Assembly (NCBI GenBank): GCA_033032175.1 | Contig: CM065317.1 | Location: forward strand, 19,365,279 to 19,429,278 | Source of the DNA: Saturnia japonica | Taxonomy: Eukaryota; Arthropoda; Insecta; Lepidoptera; Saturniidae | Direction: 5' to 3' | DNA: 64,000 nucleotides | Shown here: one piece after another, positions 13,401-20,921 of the stretch | Layout of the letters: each line of letters starts with the position of its first letter | Numbering within the stretch: position 1 is the first letter of the stretch | Position numbers and translations under genes: made by a program | Notes under the pieces: generated by a model | Told to the model about the DNA's origin: nothing | What the model saw: only the letters and a program-made list of their open reading frames with translations | Database searches by the model: none

Positions 13401-16400
13401 AAAGACCAGACCATCTAAGAGTTTAATTACTGCAGAATTTTAAGCATACCATACTGATTTAATTGTTGAATAAGAAAGCTACCTCATCTTTATGAATAAA
13501 TCTACAGTATTATATGTATTTATAAATTTTCCACCCTATAGACATCAGTATAAAAAACACTTATCACGAATATGGCGTTAATAAGGTCGGTCCCTTAGGT
13601 TGGTCCCAACGTAAGTATCAACGTTGGAGTATTGTGTATTTTTGAGCGCATGAAGCATCCACACGTGATTGCAATCTCGTGTTTACCACAATAAGTCTCG
13701 AACGTAGTAAGGCTTGAAAATCAATATTGAAGAAGAAAGAACCAATTTGGAACCAGATTTATCGCAAGCAATAATTCACAATGACTTAGAGCATCTTAAA
13801 TCTTTTTATATCCCTTAGAGTTTTGTTTTCAGCATAACATGTAAACTAACTTATTATCAATTTCATAAACATGTGTCCTTTGTTTTTAAACTCAACACTG
13901 TTTCGGAAAGTGAGATTTCTAAAGTAATTCTGAATATTAAATCTAATAGGTACCCTAGATATAGACCAAAATTACAATGGATATGGTTCTCTTAACAGTT
14001 CCCAAAACTTTGAAGGTTATTAAAGATATTATAAACAGATCTATACTTACAATCAACATTTCCCGAGCAGTGACAAACTGCCTTAATACGCTCTATTTCC
14101 AAAACAAAAATATAACCAACATTCAGGAACTCAGGCCAATTATACTACTACTTTATTTAACTAAAATTCAAGAAAAGGTAGTTTATAAACAACCGATAGC
14201 CTATCTCGAAACAAACGATATTCTTCCTACATTTCAATCAGGTATTAAGGAAGCTCGTAGTATTACTAATGCCCTGCTCGATGTTATTGATAATATATTG
14301 GCTGATCAAAATATAGATATGTACTCTATTTTGGTACTTTTTGAATTTTTCAGAGTTTTTGCTTCTATCAGTATTCCTCTTCTACATTCTAAACTTTTTA
14401 CTATGGATTTGAAAAACAAACTGTCGACTGGTTTCACAGTCACCTTGTCAATCGATACAAACAAGTTATACTGTGAAGAGATGATAGTACCACTCTCACT
14501 TCTCGAGTCTGTTCTGTTGAGAGAGGAGGTACCTCAAGGCTCACTTTTGGGACCCCTTCTCTTTATCTATTACAGTGTAGGTATCATCCATTGTATTGAA
14601 AAAATTAATTTAAATACCATCTATGTGCTGATGACTTGCAAATATGTATATACCAATAAACTAATCTGATTTTGACAGTTAGGATACTTTTTTCATAGTA
14701 AAAAGGGGCCTACAAACATCCATAAAACTTGAAAGCTCGCAGATACGTTGCCGGCCTTTCAAGGAAGAATGAGCTCTCTTCTTGAAACTCATCAGGCCAT
14801 AACGGCTCGGAAAGATCTCAGGCAATAGCTGGTTCCACAGAGTCAGTGGCCCACTGAAAATTCTTTTGTTTCGAATTCCTCAAAGTCTAAATACGAAATA
14901 ATTGGTTCTAAGAATCAAGTTCAACGTATAACTTCTAAAAACTTTATAATTGCTGTGAATAAAAAAGCAGTCGAACGTGTGAGTGGAGCCAGAAGCCTGG
15001 GAATTATTATTGATGAGCGGCTTGATTTTTAATTTCATGTGCTTCAAATATCTCGACGCTGTTTCTTTAGAATTTAAGAAATATATAAGATACGAGATTT
15101 CCTAAGAACAGAAGTTCGTATTAATATCTTTGAAGCTTTAATAATCTCTAAGCTTAATTAATGTATATCTGTATACAGTTCTTGCATATTGGACAAGTCA
15201 AAAAAGTTTATCCAGCGAGTCCAAAATGTATGTGCTCGCTATTGTTTACATATTTCGGTACGAGCCTATTTTACACCGTATTTGAATTAAGCACAAATTT
15301 AAAAAATGGATTGACGATATATATTTTGCAAAATTAATGTTTGAAATCGTGAGAACTCACCAGTCGGAAAACTTCTACAATAAACTTGAATGGATATGTC
15401 AGCAGCGAGAGTCCAGAACTCATGCTACCCTACGCCGGCTAAGGGTTCCTAAACATAGAACTTCTCATTTTCGTGGCAGCTTCAGTTATCAAGCGACAAA
15501 ATGTTGGAATAATATATATTATTGGGGAAATCCCCATCCATCTAAAATGCTATTTCCTTATTACTTTCAGCTCCAAGTTTCAATTTTTTTTTCTTTCATG
15601 GCAATCACTTTAACCTGATATTTATTATTATTTGTATACTAGCTGTGCCCCACGGTTTCAACCGTGTTAATTATATAAAACAAACACCGCGCCGCCAACG
15701 CACCCGTGTAGTCTATCATAATTGTTCTTCCCGCAAGTACAAATTATTTTAATTTTTCTGTCTCGTAAATTATGCGTCCAAATAGCATACTCTAAAGAGT
15801 AAAATTTAACTTCATAAAATTGTCTTTATGATGAAGTAACTTTTGTTTTGAAAGACTAATAATATGCCAAGTCTAAAAATATTGCTATTAAATTACTTTT
15901 AAATTTTCAACAAATCTTTGTCACAAAATACCTTATTGTGGCTTATGTATAAGAGATAGCCATATGCTATCGCGGACTGTTTTTAGATATACTAAGGATC
16001 AATATTATCGTATAACATTGTATTTCCGTATCATTAACGATTACGCACTTCGGGAGGGCCTCGACTTCCGACTTACGTAACAAAAGTCAATATTTAAGGC
16101 TATGTGAGAGTTGTAGCCAAATCCTAAATAGCCTATATTGTTTTTCGAGAGTCTGGCTATCATATACAAAAAGAGTTTTTCGATTCGGACTGGTAGTCCC
16201 AGAGATTAGCGTGTTTAAACAAACAAACAAAAAAACCTTTCCGCTTTATTATATTAGTATAGATTTGGTATTTCCTACTTATTAACTTCTACATATATAC
16301 ATATACATACATGACTTAACTTCTCTTACAATACAGATATTCATTCCCAATTTACTTGTAGGGGACGTACCTTTCCTAAACATGTTTTACAAATCACCGA

Positions 16401-18972
16401 CGTAAGATTACGTACTGTCGCGACGATTTTACTTATCTTTGGCTACCGTTGTATAGGATTTTACCTTTTTGAATTTAATTGCATAATTGGCTAAAAATAT
16501 CCCCCAAATGTGGTAGGCGAAGTATGGGTATTATTCCTTAATTTCGCCTACATTGTGCCGCAGCGTCAATATAAACAATTTTTTGACATACATTTAGTCT
16601 AAGCAATATAAAATGTGACAGACTAATATGAATCTTACTTAGAGCACTATAGATCCATATTTTAATTAGAAAATGTGTAGTAGGCGAAGATCGGTAACAG
16701 TCTGAAGATGGTTTCATACATTTGCTATAATGTTGATAGGGCTGCCAAAATTCGTGTTTACTTACCTTAATGTGAAATAATGGGGGGTAATCGGTTAAGA
16801 AAAATTGTTATAACAGAATAATAAACAATTATGAAGAAAAAAGTAAATTTACTTACATCAATATTTCTTAGTCTTTAAATCAGAATCAAATAAGTCATTC
16901 ATACTTAAAGACTAATATGTGTTTTGGTAATAATTAGTTTCTTGCATAATTATTATATTAGAGATAAGTAAACTATTTATTTAAAAAAAATTAGGAACAA
17001 TATTTGATTTAGAATCTTAATTTCGCTAAAATTAATACTTTTTCACATTAAATTAGACAATATTGGATATTTGGAAGGTTATAACCTTAAATCCACTTAC
17101 ATCAATAGTTAAGTCATTAAATCAGTCTTAACTGTAAATCAGTGAGGCTACCGCGTAAGCTTAATGGACATCGATTTAAAACAAATAGTTCGACATACCA
17201 ATTAAACGGATTTCTAAAACAACCCAATTCAAATGTATATTAAAAATGCATAATGCATACAAAGAAAACATGAACTAAAAGGACTATTTATAATCCTATA
17301 ATAGTACATTATGGTACAAGTGTGTAATGTTGGTGATTACCGCTGAGGCGCCATTGAGACCCGAGCCGTTAGGTGAGGCCGTGAGGGTCTTAAGAGAGCC
17401 GAGGACGGTAATCACCAATACACACGTGTATCATACGACGATTTTCAACACACTTGTGAAGAAAATAATAATAAAAAATCATTTTTCCTTGGAGTTTTCA
17501 GGTAGTAAACTTTCACATCTTATATCGGGCAGTGTACAACATAAATCATTTTCTTCATAACTAGTACTTGTAGACATTTTAATTAATAAATAACTAAAAT
17601 TTCAACAGTGACAACGAGTTGTGAATTTTTTTCGCTATGGCGGGAAAAATTAATCAGTTTGCGCGCGCATCTAACAATGTCGATCGGCCATAGACTAAAG
17701 GAATGAGGTTTCTTTTTTTTTTGGCTTTCCGCAGATAGCGTTTTAGCCACGTATAAAATGGAGATTTTAAAGTTTTCTTTATTACAGAGAAAACAAAAGT
17801 TATATTTGAGTGAAAGTTTTATTTATTAAACACGTACAAGTTGAAATTATCTATTTAAATACGAAGTTGTATGAAATGAGCAAGCAATAGGTACATTAAT
17901 TTATTTGTTCTATTGATCATTATATTTTTTGTATCGAAACTTTTTTAAGAACAAAGCAACTCGACCAATAAAAAAAAACTCTATATCTCACTTGTGAATA
18001 ATAGCAATGAAAAAGTCACAATTTAATTACAGGTGTCATCATGTGCCTAATCCAACCACCTTATTTACATTTATATGACAACACAGGATTGACAACCCCA
18101 GGGGCAGGCGAAATTTGTCAACAAGATGGTCAACGCTACCACTTCGACAACATTTTATTAAATTAAAAGTTCTAAACGTAACTTAGATATAAAATAATTA
18201 TGTCATATGAAAGTGAATTAGTTGTATGTTATAATGAAATTAAAATAATTAAATTATCTTTTTTGTATCACTGCCTAAAACTAAAGTTTATATACAGACC
18301 AAAAAAACGTTTCGCTTCTCCCACGAAAAAAATGCACTGGACACTAATAACGTGAAGTTAGGTACAATTTCTCTGCAATATCTTACCATAAATGAGAAAT
18401 ACTCAGTAATTAGCAGTTTTATGCGTAGCCTGTCCTAAACATATTTCAGAAATTTCTACTTATATGAAATTAGGCGATGATAGGTAGCACAGGCGATGTT
18501 ACGGGTTTCGACGGTACCAAGCCGCGGACATACATACGGACATAACGAAACTATAAGGGTTTCTTGTTGACTTCGGAACCATAAAAATAGACAGTACCAT
18601 AAACTTAACTTGTATAGTTGTACATTAATAACCGATCCTACGAGACATGCAAAACATTAACTTTAACCAAAATATTAACATATATTTATCCTTGAATAAG
18701 AAAGGTTATTATTATTACATTTTGATTTGTAAAACTCGAAACATTATGAATCAATCAATTCAAAAGAATGAGAAAAAGATTTCAAAGCTTACAAAATTTA
18801 TTTCAAAGTTTTATAGATTATATTAGGATGAATGCATATTGTTAAGAATCAGTATAACTCAAGCGCTGTGGATAATTGAAAAAAAAAATTAATATGAACG
18901 TTTAAGTAATAATTAATATAAATTCGAACCTGAATGTTCCACATTGTTTATCTTAAAGGTAATACGATTCAT
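1482..18972 (-). CDS. Aldehyde oxidase-like gene 1 (5' part, exons 1-8; 3' end off window)
   Basis: Molybdo-flavoenzyme of the aldehyde oxidase/xanthine dehydrogenase family. Exons on the minus strand: 18972-18930, 13141-12984, 11816-11656, 11586-11219, 11087-10867, 2445-2343, 2253-2129, 1769-1482. All junctions are GT-AG and the phases fit, giving 489 codons. Visible parts: start MNRITFKINNVEHS; [2Fe-2S] I with CREAGCGAC and a fourth Cys opening exon 3; [2Fe-2S] II with QCGHCTPG and CRCTGY; FAD-domain motif GNTAKG at the exon 4/5 join, then IPVRN-IGTIAGN; CO-dehydrogenase-flavoprotein-like C-lobe in exon 8 (PRSQSVHAIVNAGYLYRL). The remaining hammerhead and molybdopterin exons lie left of base 1. 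Start chosen because the 43-nt exon supplies the missing N-terminus and the correct split codon (G|TG). Intron 5 is 8.4 kb because of an errantivirus and a LINE. Aldehyde oxidase is preferred over xanthine dehydrogenase from general insect family features and because such arrays are typical of aldehyde oxidases; substrate unknown. Confidence 0.9.
2905..4345 (+). mobile_element. Degenerate Jockey/CR1-like LINE 3' portion (gene 1 intron 5)
   Basis: Plus-strand remnants of the end of a reverse-transcriptase ORF: NNVRDLGILMDTELRFN, NRGFKILGFVLRN, then VQKRFLWRL and DLTFLYKLINGILDAPELL after several frameshifts. The ORF tail resumes at about 3985 (LGVFLS region) after an insertion at about 3595-3960. 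The 3' end is an AAATA repeat at about 4330-4345, just before the errantivirus. Confidence 0.75.
3595..3960 (-). mobile_element. LINE 3' tail inserted in the preceding LINE
   Basis: Minus-strand insert ending in an A-rich tail (plus strand ttttatttattatttattta). It contains the string reading CTAATGGTTGACTGGCAGAG on the minus strand, followed by a GCATTAAGTCC stretch; from memory this resembles LINE ends common in lepidopteran genomes. Short flanking copies of tcgtttta near 3590 and 3959 may be the target duplication. The 3740-3890 part is a TA-rich simple stretch. Confidence 0.5.
4356..4663 (+). repeat. Errantivirus 5' LTR
   Basis: 308 bp, inverted ends AGTTA/TAACT. Has a TATA-like ttataaaaga near 4552-4561 and an AATAAA near 4589-4595 for initiation and polyadenylation. 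Identical to the 3' LTR except for one extra T. Confidence 0.92.
4929..5045 (+). repeat. Hairpin repeats in errantivirus leader
   Basis: Three imperfect copies of a unit of 37-43 bp, each containing aattttc...gaaaatt arms that can fold into a small stem, in the 560-nt untranslated leader between the primer site and the Gag start. Followed to about 5200 by ttttgtgaattttattttg-like repeats. Relatives such as gypsy hold insulator or IRES sequences in this leader; nothing here shows that directly. Confidence 0.55.
5226..8066 (+). CDS. Gag-integrase fusion ORF of errantivirus
   Basis: 946 codons with no stop. Residues 1 to about 200 resemble errantivirus Gag; about 205-320 is Asn/Gln/Phe-rich with repeated FKFGIPNQ units, a likely nucleic-acid-binding tail. 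At about residue 393 (nt about 6400) the sequence changes to IIYKNGKQNSNADALSRI, the signature of the RNase H end in gypsy pol. Then comes integrase: HHCC zinc finger (HQGKTSHRG ... CETCK, about 600-640), catalytic Asp in the IFIDIFSIE region, ADSGTEF (second Asp) and GLIERFHS (Glu). Normal relatives have roughly 2 kb of protease-RT-RNase H here and use a frameshift between gag and pol. The fusion needs no frameshift. Start is the first ATG after the leader. Confidence 0.88.
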   Translation: MQRNNESTIQLVSKELLSLIPKYDGDQNTLNLFIKKSEYIIRNFSGSNNVVQTTYVFHAITSRLCGKAAALLSEREDITTWEQLRAVLIQHFGDPRSEECVAIELENLKIKVGETYTQFCNRIQQTRCTLFSKVNLLTDEGLKAAKMIIYNNMCLNVFLYNLPEDLIRIVRLKGCTVLENALSVVMEEVNFQYQYNSKNKNKSNIKPVQQFFTPTLTNNFNNNFKPQPAFVPNTFNSGQQNFKFGIPNQNVQFRPNLNQQGYKPNLGNNNFKFGIPNQQGFKPQFNNTQNRPNFNMPNQQFKFGIPPQNQPQRNPPQFQASDVSMRTARPIRQNMIESLEMNDPEIEYQDYQPDYTEYENHYFIDDNQQTAYDDYHENIEPVETEEAEFDFDIIYKNGKQNSNADALSRIKLNILKDDMSLRVNVSDTERSESPILISDSSETLTIPSDSDKTLTHPIRSPSSSTITACSLPETIHSAEDIDTNGIPIIEEAIDTKPNQILIFTWNRNQLSIKDLSHEKQKILEVHLPVNNTNLVKKFLLEYIKPKIKYFFYFESEIHRKQFTNAVIKLFKKDTVKIYECTKRVIYLGDEKEQRATILAYHQGKTSHRGIKETLMKLKRNYFWTNMDITVASVINSCETCKTLKYDRKPLKPELMLTQTQTKPFAEIFIDIFSIEGSYFLTIIDAFSKLGQAFEISNRSTPEVVRALIKFFSFYGVPNKISADSGTEFNNTLLKETLQFYKIELHISTPHNPNSMGLIERFHSTILEIYRIAKYEHKITDAANVMTYAIMSYNQTIHSTTGLTPFEVVFGHTDSNSTFEVNFNKQYTQQLVNDHMKRTKYLYKYLTDKVIENKEKIKTKRGGETSFDIQEEDTIFVKGVNTRRSKDKPRYQKAQVYGKIDRNICPVKMKTRKTNVPIKDIKRPSQVPPRAPGSDHQDSRPSTSQNR
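8086..9729 (+). CDS. env: Errantivirus envelope-like protein
   Basis: 547 codons, open throughout. The frame has no ATG at its start (first usable codon GTG at 8086; the frame stays open upstream into the integrase end), as expected if env is made from a spliced mRNA that borrows a start codon. Features: furin-like RIKR followed by Gly at about 8326-8340, a hydrophobic stretch after it (GLLNPLGSIIKLITG), a Cys-containing ectodomain, a single membrane span at about 9545-9610 (LLLYVIIFLLILVFLVY), and a short Cys-rich tail. This is the organisation of the F-protein-like env of insect errantiviruses. The stop lies inside the 3' LTR. Confidence 0.85.
   Translation: MKQGQASVSYDKWTIIKILDLSLIREDLEFNIKRYTKFNQYLKTHFDNETSNVQLFNVKLQTNYVMNISIQKLEQLSPSTRIKRGLLNPLGSIIKLITGNLDHNDALRYENMIDSLTTRQNTLIKKVTLISDISESMIKITNFTKDNFIRIDKELREIKKLINQTNIDITTHNFINVYNLFFHNFQLLYIRLNEIETSLAFSKLKILHQSLINSNELLELLKKIEKFYKLVYPVSYDSLVKIEQCIELKAYTKGSQITFILDIPIIRDEIYTYYRAIPIPMTNPSNHTTIIIPKFPYLLVKGSKFVSLTLPCNELHDEMFLCHEDDSRTTSEDTCITALIQFSSNTSSCHPVPVEIKTIKIQPIGKERWILHSNAENILSKICNDEITKENIEGTYFLVLDDHCDVKIGEITLKAHHITTSNLKMSKLPIINLPEITITEQQLQREPINLDNSELINLQHLNNLLKISESELKTSSERIINVKSVSAGTLLLYVIIFLLILVFLVYKLSFCKNYCYRNNHSDNHPSDNFELEGGGVMQSVPSLITSC
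9690..9996 (+). repeat. Errantivirus 3' LTR
   Basis: 307 bp, preceded by the purine tract gaggggggagg. Followed directly by target duplication ACCG. Contains the end of the env frame. Confidence 0.92.
10235..10615 (-). repeat. Solo LTR-like repeat related to the BEL/Pao copy at 46.6 kb
   Basis: About 380 bp resembling 46560-46860 along its length (for example gggcagtattcctgacc against gggcggtatccttgacc, and cagcctcaaatcg against ccgcctcaaatcg). The second copy sits beside a BEL/Pao pol end, so this one is probably a solo LTR of the same or a sister family, in gene 1 intron 5. Edges approximate. Bases 10000-10235 show nothing recognisable. Confidence 0.5.
12405..12695 (-). mobile_element. tRNA-derived SINE (gene 1 intron 2)
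   Basis: The minus strand starts with a polIII A-box-like TGGCGTAGTGGTAGCG and a B-box-like GAGTTCGTATC, followed by a body with GAGCCTGAGATTTC and GTGGTAGGGCTTT and a tail ending in CATCATCATCGTCAACAACA simple repeats. Partial copies of the same family occur at 40725-40880 (body) and 54235-54345 (tRNA head), all on the minus strand. No long flanking duplication recognised. Confidence 0.65.
12809..12966 (-). pseudogene. Duplicated Fe-S exon copy in gene 1 intron 2
   Basis: Second copy of gene 1 exon 2, same length (158 nt), about 86% identical (22 differences), still open in frame, with the Cys triad kept (CREASCSTC). The acceptor side is kept (ctctag) but the donor is gcaatt instead of gtaagt. 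Only 17 bp separate it from the real exon, too short for an intron, so the two cannot be spliced together. It could at most be a mutually exclusive alternative using a GC or cryptic donor; a decaying tandem duplicate is more likely. Confidence 0.75.
12984..13141 (-). CDS. Gene 1 exon 2, [2Fe-2S] cluster I
   Basis: 158-nt exon with acceptor ctcag and donor gtaagt. It carries the Cys triad C-x4-C-x2-C of the plant-type ferredoxin domain. It is GC-rich compared with its surroundings and differs from gene 2 exon 2 at only 10 of 158 bases. A degenerate second copy starts 17 bp downstream. Confidence 0.9.
13850..15640 (+). mobile_element. Decayed CR1/Jockey-like LINE (gene 1 intron 1)
   Basis: Plus strand. 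An ORF at 13977-14669 has the RT core motif VPQGSLLGPLLF and upstream NIQELRPI and FQSGI; the tail at 15337-15618 has HATLRRLRVPKHRT and the terminal CWNNI box. Frameshifts separate the pieces. A minus-strand tail of another LINE family is inserted at about 14690-14880. Confidence 0.72.
14690..14880 (-). mobile_element. LINE 3' tail fragment, same family as 59.2-59.9 kb
   Basis: Shares ctcgcagatacgttgccggc, tcggaaagatctcag and ggttccacagag with 59320-59440. The minus-strand reading corresponds to the terminal part of the LINE ORF described there. Sits inside the plus-strand LINE at 13.85-15.64 kb. Confidence 0.55.
15642..16265 (+). repeat. RTE-like non-autonomous repeat
   Basis: Begins actagctgtgccccacggtt and ends in tatattagtatagatt, the start and end of a widespread lepidopteran repeat attributed to RTE/Proto2-type retroposons. 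No coding capacity. A related start on the minus strand ends at about 53102. Confidence 0.55.
16270..17300. other. Gene 1 intron 1, no recognised feature
   Basis: AT-rich intronic sequence with no long ORF, exon-like segment or repeat I could classify. A short string gtaggcgaag recurs near 16515 and 16683. Confidence 0.5.
17307..17438. repeat. Long imperfect hairpin
   Basis: Arms 17307-17342 and 17406-17437 pair almost perfectly (TTGGTGATTACCG with CGGTAATCACCAA). The interior adds a second stem, where GGCgCcatTgAGACCC at 17348 pairs with GGGTCTTaaGaGaGCC at 17385. The whole 130 bp folds into one extended stem. Could be a MITE remnant or a structured RNA. Confidence 0.6.
17440..18928. other. 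Gene 1 intron 1, proximal part
   Basis: No confident gene. A 32-codon minus-strand ORF (MSTSTSYEEND...) at about 17478-17575 has no known relative that I recognise. At 18480-18590 a string like gacataacgaaactataagg resembles common repeat ends. Confidence 0.4.
18930..18972 (-). CDS. Gene 1 exon 1 (start codon exon)
   Basis: A 43-nt coding exon too short for ORF scans. It reads MNRITFKINNVEHS and ends in the first base of a Val codon, followed by a GT donor (gttcga). It aligns with the N-terminal strand of the ferredoxin domain and with the equally long exon 1 of gene 2 ([14 protein letters not shown]). An acceptor-like ttcagcag sits 2 nt before the ATG, so an upstream non-coding exon is plausible. 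Confidence 0.8.
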
Positions 18973-19325
18973 GTCTGCTGAATGCGACACGCACATGAAC
19001 ACTAATAGTGCAACGAGAATGAAAACTGCATCTAAAGTTTTAAACCTTTGTGAATTATACCCAACAAACAGTAAAAATTAAACAAATATGCAGTTTCTTG
19101 AGACACCTTTATCTGTATGTCTGTGTAAAACTTTCAAGAGACATAATTAATTCGTGAGTTGACAATAGGTTATGTCAAAAATTTAGGCTAATTAATTAAT
19201 CACATTGAATTATTGATTAAAAAAAAACTAAAAACACAAATCTGGAAAAATTATGTTAAAAATATGAGCCTAATATAAAACCTCTAATACATATATAAAT
19301 ATTGTACAATATTTATCTTTCATAT
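18973..19325. other. Immediate upstream region of gene 1
   Basis: AT-rich. Apart from the acceptor-like ttcagcag before the gene 1 ATG, no promoter motif was recognised. Confidence 0.4.
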
Positions 19326-19490
19326 TATTACTATAGAGTAGAGGAAGACCGAAGAAGGTATGGATGGATTGTGTGAATAATTATATGCATATAAAAGGTG
19401 TGAATACTGGAGATGATATTTGATAGAGTAGAGTGAAAGAAAAAAACATGTTGTGTCGACCCTACTTAAGTAGGATAAGGGATAAATTGT
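19325..19490 (+). mobile_element. RTE-type LINE 3' fragment
   Basis: Contains gaagaccgaagaaggtatgg and gtcgaccctacttaagtagg, shared with the longer copy at 56855-57200, whose ORF identifies the family. Confidence 0.6.
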
Positions 19491-19809
19491 GTCTGTTATT
19501 TACTTGTTCAAAATGACCTATGTATATTATTCTGAAGATACATTATAATTATTTTAAGTTGGTTATAAATAATTTGGTTGTTTTATCATGTGTGTTGACC
19601 AAAACAGTTTAGACATAGTTGAAAATTATATTCTACAACATTGTTTTAAGCTAAAAGGCCTTTGGGCAATTATATTGTTTTTACTTATAATATCATTGCC
19701 TTTAGGAGCTGCTTTGGGCGTAGTAAATGGAACTTCGAGACTTCGTTACGTGTGTTTATTTATTAGTCGCTTTGTGCGGCGGGTCAGAATCAGCGAACGA
19801 CTGCCTATC

Positions 19810-20035
19810 GCTTTTTTTTTTAACTGACTACACTGTTATCCTTAGAGGTCCTATCCAAAAACCTATCCAAAAACAGAGCCGCTGCGGCTTTTACAGCTTC
19901 ACCGAACTTGACTGCCTATCGCAACCGGGTAACAATATTTATACCGACTTACACATACGGAAGTCTATATTACGTGTAATTTTACTAGAAATCCCGATAG
20001 AAATAATTTTAATGAAAAATACGATTCCATAACTT
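19810..20035 (+). repeat. Unclassified dispersed repeat, copy 1
   Basis: Poly-T then aactgactacactgttatcc and gccgctgcggcttttacagc, shared with 53527-53640 in the same orientation. Includes an internal duplication of ccaaaaacctat. Family not identified. Confidence 0.5.
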
Positions 20036-20097
20036 ATTTCTTCATAGCTGTTTGTGTAAAACTATTTAGTCATTATTTAATTAGGTCTTTTGTATTT

Positions 20098-20290
20098 TTC
20101 ACCTTCAAGCACTTTCTCTAACCTTCACGTAATTGCCAATAACAACTGTACAAAGTTTCAACTCAAACATATGAACGATGCAGTATTGTAAGTGTATTTC
20201 CGACTAATAAATAAGAATTTTACACCGGGTTACATACGAGTAACTAAATACTTATCTAAACATTCAATAAAATAATACTACCTATTATTA
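20098..20290 (-). promoter_or_regulatory. Candidate upstream block of gene 1
   Basis: About 190 bp starting some 1.1 kb upstream of the gene 1 ATG and about 630 bp past the gene 2 stop. It aligns with 49861-50060, which has the same position relative to gene 3 and gene 2. Shared strings on the minus strand include TTTGTACAG(T/C)TGTT, GTGAAGGTT and AGTGC(T/A)TGAAGGT. AAG followed by GT in both copies could be the donor of a non-coding exon 1. No clear TATA box seen. Function inferred only from conservation and position. Confidence 0.4.
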
Positions 20291-20299
20291 AGAGCTTGC

Positions 20300-20920
20300 T
20301 AAAAATATCTTTAGACTCAATTAAAGCATACGAAGTCGCACTCGGTTGCCAGTAACATTCTAACAATGTAAGTTATTATTAATAATAGTCGTTACAAAAA
20401 GGGCTTCAATTTCGTCATTCTTTCCGTCACGGAATTTCTTGTCGTTTTGATAAATTATAACACAGGCGGCCAGCGTGCTTGTTATTAAAAACTAAATCTA
20501 GATTGCAATTGTGTTAAAAAAATATAGACAGATTTATGATAAAAGGCCACTTAGCCTAGTTTGGTGCGTACCCGTTATTGTAATACTATCATTATGTACA
20601 GTGTTCAAACTACAAAATACTGTGTCACTAGTTAGCTCAGTCACTTGATATGAACCTAAGCTAAATTATTGCTAAATTTTCCGTATTAGAACGTATATCA
20701 CTAGAACACTACTAAACTTATTTAAACGTTGTTTATAATATTATAGATAATATGTTACTAAAATCTAAAAAGGATCAAGATTGAGTATATTCAGGCTAGA
20801 AGTTAGGCAGTAATAACAAAAATATAATTAAAACAAGTAAAAGATAATCCAATTTTAATTGCTGGCACCATTGACAAAAATAAGATATAATATGAGATTT
20901 AAGATTCGGTTCAGGAATCA
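20300..20920. other. Short intergenic spacer, gene 2 stop to gene 1 upstream block
   Basis: AT-rich 3' flank of gene 2. No ORF or repeat recognised; no obvious AATAAA close to the stop on the minus strand. Confidence 0.4.
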
Positions 20921-20921
20921 G

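Noticed and set aside
19588..19827. 79-codon plus ORF with a hydrophobic stretch as a small membrane protein gene
   Set aside because: It ends in the poly-T repeat at 19810, has no homology I know and no splice or promoter context.
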